This document shows positions 15,408 to 17,296 of a DNA stretch of 17,296 nt, one piece after another. The position numbers and the translations under genes were made by a program. Numbering within the stretch: the stretch's first letter is position 1; each line of letters starts with the position of its first letter. This DNA comes from Promethearchaeota archaeon. Its GTDB lineage: Archaea > Asgardarchaeota > Lokiarchaeia > Sigyniarchaeales > SOKP01. The stretch lies in the NCBI GenBank assembly GCA_030615145.1, contig JAUWZT010000042.1, positions 1 through 17,296 of the forward strand, given 5' to 3'. Under the pieces are notes generated by a model that saw only the letters and a program-made list of their open reading frames with translations, did no database searches and was not told the origin of the DNA.

Positions 15408-16262
15408 ATGATTTTTCAAGGGAACTTCCAGTACTTCGATATTTGGGACTCAATAGAGTCGGGTCTTTACTACGCAATAGTAGGTTTTTATTTTCTCATA
15501 TTTGCATATTTCATTTTGATGAGATTTAGAACCTCTAAAAAATTTTATTGGTTATATTTTTCACTTTTATTCTTGTGTCTAGCTGCTGGGAGAGTTTTTT
15601 TTATTGTTTATTATTTTTACGTTCCAGAACTCTTAGGAACGATGACCAATTTAGAGTTAGTTGGATTACTTATGATGTCATATCGATTAGCTACATTTTC
15701 TACTTGGTTGGGTATAGCCTGTTTGATGGGCGTTTTTGGTACTTTGATTTTTCCTTCATTTACTGAAGAAGTAAAGCCATCAGAAAAGGAGGATGTAAAA
15801 TTCAAAGTTAAAACGTTTTTAAAAAAGAATCGCGTTAGAATATCACTTAAAATCTTACTGATCCTCTTCCCAATTGTTATTGGAATTCTCGCGCTTACTT
15901 TACCTGACTCGCTTTTTATGGATCCCGATTTTAATGAAGCCCCTTATAGTGTAGGGATTGAATTAATAACTATATTTGGGTACCCCGCAGGTAGATTTGT
16001 ACTTAACTTTATTTTTTTACCTTTGATGGTTTTAGTTGTTCCGACTTTATTTGTGTATTTAGCCTTAAAAACTTTTGGGGTTCTAAGGAGATCTTACGCC
16101 TTAAACGCAATAGGGTTTTTCATATATTTTTCGGGTAGAATTTCTCAAGGACTGCTCAAAACTCTTGGATTTCCTCATGTTAGGGCAATTCTACCACCGC
16201 TCTTAATATTACTATCGTTGTTAATAATTGTAATTGGTAACCAATACGAACAACTTAAATAA
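15408..16262 (+). CDS. Polytopic membrane protein of unknown function, six or seven helices
   Basis: 284 residues, family not recognised. Hydrophobic segments are at about 19-39, 47-72, 97-115, 147-165, 198-221, 230-248 and 259-277, so seven helices are likely, though the third (83-115) and sixth are ambiguous. The longest charged loop (116-146) carries a Lys/Glu-rich stretch and would be cytoplasmic under the positive-inside rule; the hydrophilic loop 166-196 would be outside. There is no kinase, receptor or transporter motif I can name. The gene stands alone between divergent glyS and a following gene in the same direction 140 bases on, so operon membership is unclear. The 7TM layout recalls prokaryotic 7TM sensor domains, but no effector domain is attached. 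Confidence 0.62.
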   Translation: MIFQGNFQYFDIWDSIESGLYYAIVGFYFLIFAYFILMRFRTSKKFYWLYFSLLFLCLAAGRVFFIVYYFYVPELLGTMTNLELVGLLMMSYRLATFSTWLGIACLMGVFGTLIFPSFTEEVKPSEKEDVKFKVKTFLKKNRVRISLKILLILFPIVIGILALTLPDSLFMDPDFNEAPYSVGIELITIFGYPAGRFVLNFIFLPLMVLVVPTLFVYLALKTFGVLRRSYALNAIGFFIYFSGRISQGLLKTLGFPHVRAILPPLLILLSLLIIVIGNQYEQLK

Positions 16263-16402
16263 ATCTCTTAATTTTCTTTTACAATTCTTTTTAAAGAAAA
16301 ATTTGAAAATCAATACAAAAAAAATAGAATTTTTAGTAATGATTAATTAGATATTTTTAATCTGTAATAAGTAATTAAATTAAAATTGGAAGAGCTCATT
16401 TT

Positions 16403-17296
16403 ATGTCAATTCATGGCAATCAGCAAATCTTACCCTTATTTACTACTCGTCAAAACTTACCTTCAATTAAAGAATATGACGAATTAGCATTAGCGTTTTA
16501 TTTGTTAACAAAAAATTCTAAACACGATGAGAGAGTTATATCATTTTCTAGATTACTATGGCCATTTCTTTGTGTCCAAGGTGCTATTGGTACACATATA
16601 GTTTTAGATGGACTAGAGGTTTTTTCAAAAAAAGGAAAGCTCTCTAACCCTCCAAGACAGCCTGTAATAGGGCATATTTTGAGAAATGTTGAGAATCTTA
16701 CGAAATTTGAGCAATTAAACAAAATTATCGAAGTTTTATCTTATATTGATAAAGAAGCAGAAGAATTTGGCCTAGGGGAAGATTCAAAATTTCAGAAGTT
16801 AAAAATTAACGCATTAATTAATCCAGAATTCCTTCAAACTTTAGCAAAGTTATTACCCTTAGTAGAATTCAAGCCTATTTCTGAATATATGCCTCTAGAT
16901 ACGAATTTTACGACTGAACAGGCTTTAGATGTTGCGGAAAAATATCGAAAAACAATTGATTATATGAAAGGAAATGCTTTTAGATGGGACACTCAGATTG
17001 AATTAATTGGAAAAGAAGTAAACAAATGGTTAATTGATTTAAACGTTCAATTTAAAGATATAACTATCCGCTACTCCTCTCAAATAAATAAAACATCCCA
17101 GATAATTGACTCTAATCAGATGAACGATCAAATTGCGTTAGAAAGGGATAGAAGCGATCAATGGAAGGTTAATGAAAAAAGGAAAGTAATTGAAAACATA
17201 TCAGTATTATTTAAAACAGCTGAAAGGGAATTAGAAGATATTATTAAAAAGAACAAATTCTATACCCAAAGTGAGATATTAAAGGGTAGGGTTTTT
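16403..17296 (+). CDS. Unrecognised helical protein, 3' end cut by window
   Basis: Open from ATG 16403 to the window edge: 298 residues with no stop. No signal peptide or membrane helix, so probably cytoplasmic. The N-terminal part (about 20-165) mixes hydrophobic and charged helices and includes LLWPFLCVQGAIGTHIVLDG (51-70), the most distinctive block. From about 170 on, the sequence is strongly helical and charged (EQALDVAEKYRK, then ERDRSDQWKVNEKRKVIE and KTAERELEDIIKKNK), with a likely coiled coil continuing past the edge. A GGAAGAG purine stretch lies 7-13 bases before the ATG. I cannot assign a function; the missing C-terminus may carry the diagnostic domain. The 140-base upstream gap is AT-rich and contains no other gene. 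Confidence 0.6.
   Translation, partial: MSIHGNQQILPLFTTRQNLPSIKEYDELALAFYLLTKNSKHDERVISFSRLLWPFLCVQGAIGTHIVLDGLEVFSKKGKLSNPPRQPVIGHILRNVENLTKFEQLNKIIEVLSYIDKEAEEFGLGEDSKFQKLKINALINPEFLQTLAKLLPLVEFKPISEYMPLDTNFTTEQALDVAEKYRKTIDYMKGNAFRWDTQIELIGKEVNKWLIDLNVQFKDITIRYSSQINKTSQIIDSNQMNDQIALERDRSDQWKVNEKRKVIENISVLFKTAERELEDIIKKNKFYTQSEILKGRVF

Noticed and set aside
15548..15805. Small open frames on both strands inside the membrane-protein gene
   Set aside because: They overlap the 284-residue frame, which has consistent membrane helices and a sensible start; the small frames have neither.
16498..16722. 74-codon minus-strand frame near the right end
   Set aside because: Antisense to the 298-codon open frame from 16403; no motif or ribosome site.
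1..17296. tRNA, rRNA, CRISPR or insertion-sequence signals
   Set aside because: No GC-rich cloverleaf-like stretch, no regularly spaced repeats, and no transposase or terminal inverted repeats were seen on reading both strands.

Overview
This is an AT-rich window (roughly one third G+C by eye) from an archaeon, most likely an Asgard archaeon of the Lokiarchaeia type. Three observations support this: (i) two genes of the tetrahydromethanopterin (H4MPT) C1 pathway, mtd and ftr; (ii) a GTPase that matches eukaryotic RagA/Gtr1 along its whole length, with a G domain followed by a roadblock-like domain; (iii) archaeal-style BRE/TATA promoters and poly-T ends. The taxonomic call is an inference from gene content; no rRNA is present.

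Layout. Positions 2-745 (+): 3' part of an S-methyl-5'-thioadenosine phosphorylase. Positions 822-5178 (-): a complete four-gene glycine cleavage cluster, transcribed gcvT-gcvH-gcvPA-gcvPB, with adenine phosphoribosyltransferase (apt) just upstream on the same strand. Positions 5830-6035: a divergent promoter region with an inverted repeat around a TATA box. Positions 6036-6989 (+): the Rag-like GTPase, whose P-loop can be recovered only by starting at a non-canonical AUA codon. Positions 7146-9057: mtd (-) and ftr (+), divergently transcribed. Positions 9105-13599 (-): two adjacent genes for large, probably glycosylated cell-surface proteins, one with a predicted (alpha/alpha)6 toroid and one with Ig-like domains and a lysine-rich cytoplasmic tail. 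Positions 13717-15201 (-): glycyl-tRNA synthetase. Positions 15408-16262 (+): an unrecognised polytopic membrane protein. Position 16403 to the window end (+): the start of an unrecognised, mostly helical soluble protein.

How the genes fit together. Glycine cleavage yields CO2, NH3 and a methylene group on a pterin. Mtd and Ftr act on H4MPT-bound C1 units, so this neighbourhood may link glycine to the archaeal methyl branch of the Wood-Ljungdahl pathway. GlyRS also uses glycine. MtnP releases adenine from methylthioadenosine, and Apt converts adenine to AMP, so together they form an adenine salvage route. The lipoamide dehydrogenase and lipoate-attachment enzymes that the glycine cleavage system needs are not in the window.

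No tRNA, rRNA, CRISPR array, insertion sequence or other mobile element was seen, and there is no gene-free stretch above about 210 bases. The most interesting items are the Rag-type GTPase with its odd start and operator-like repeat, and the paired surface proteins.
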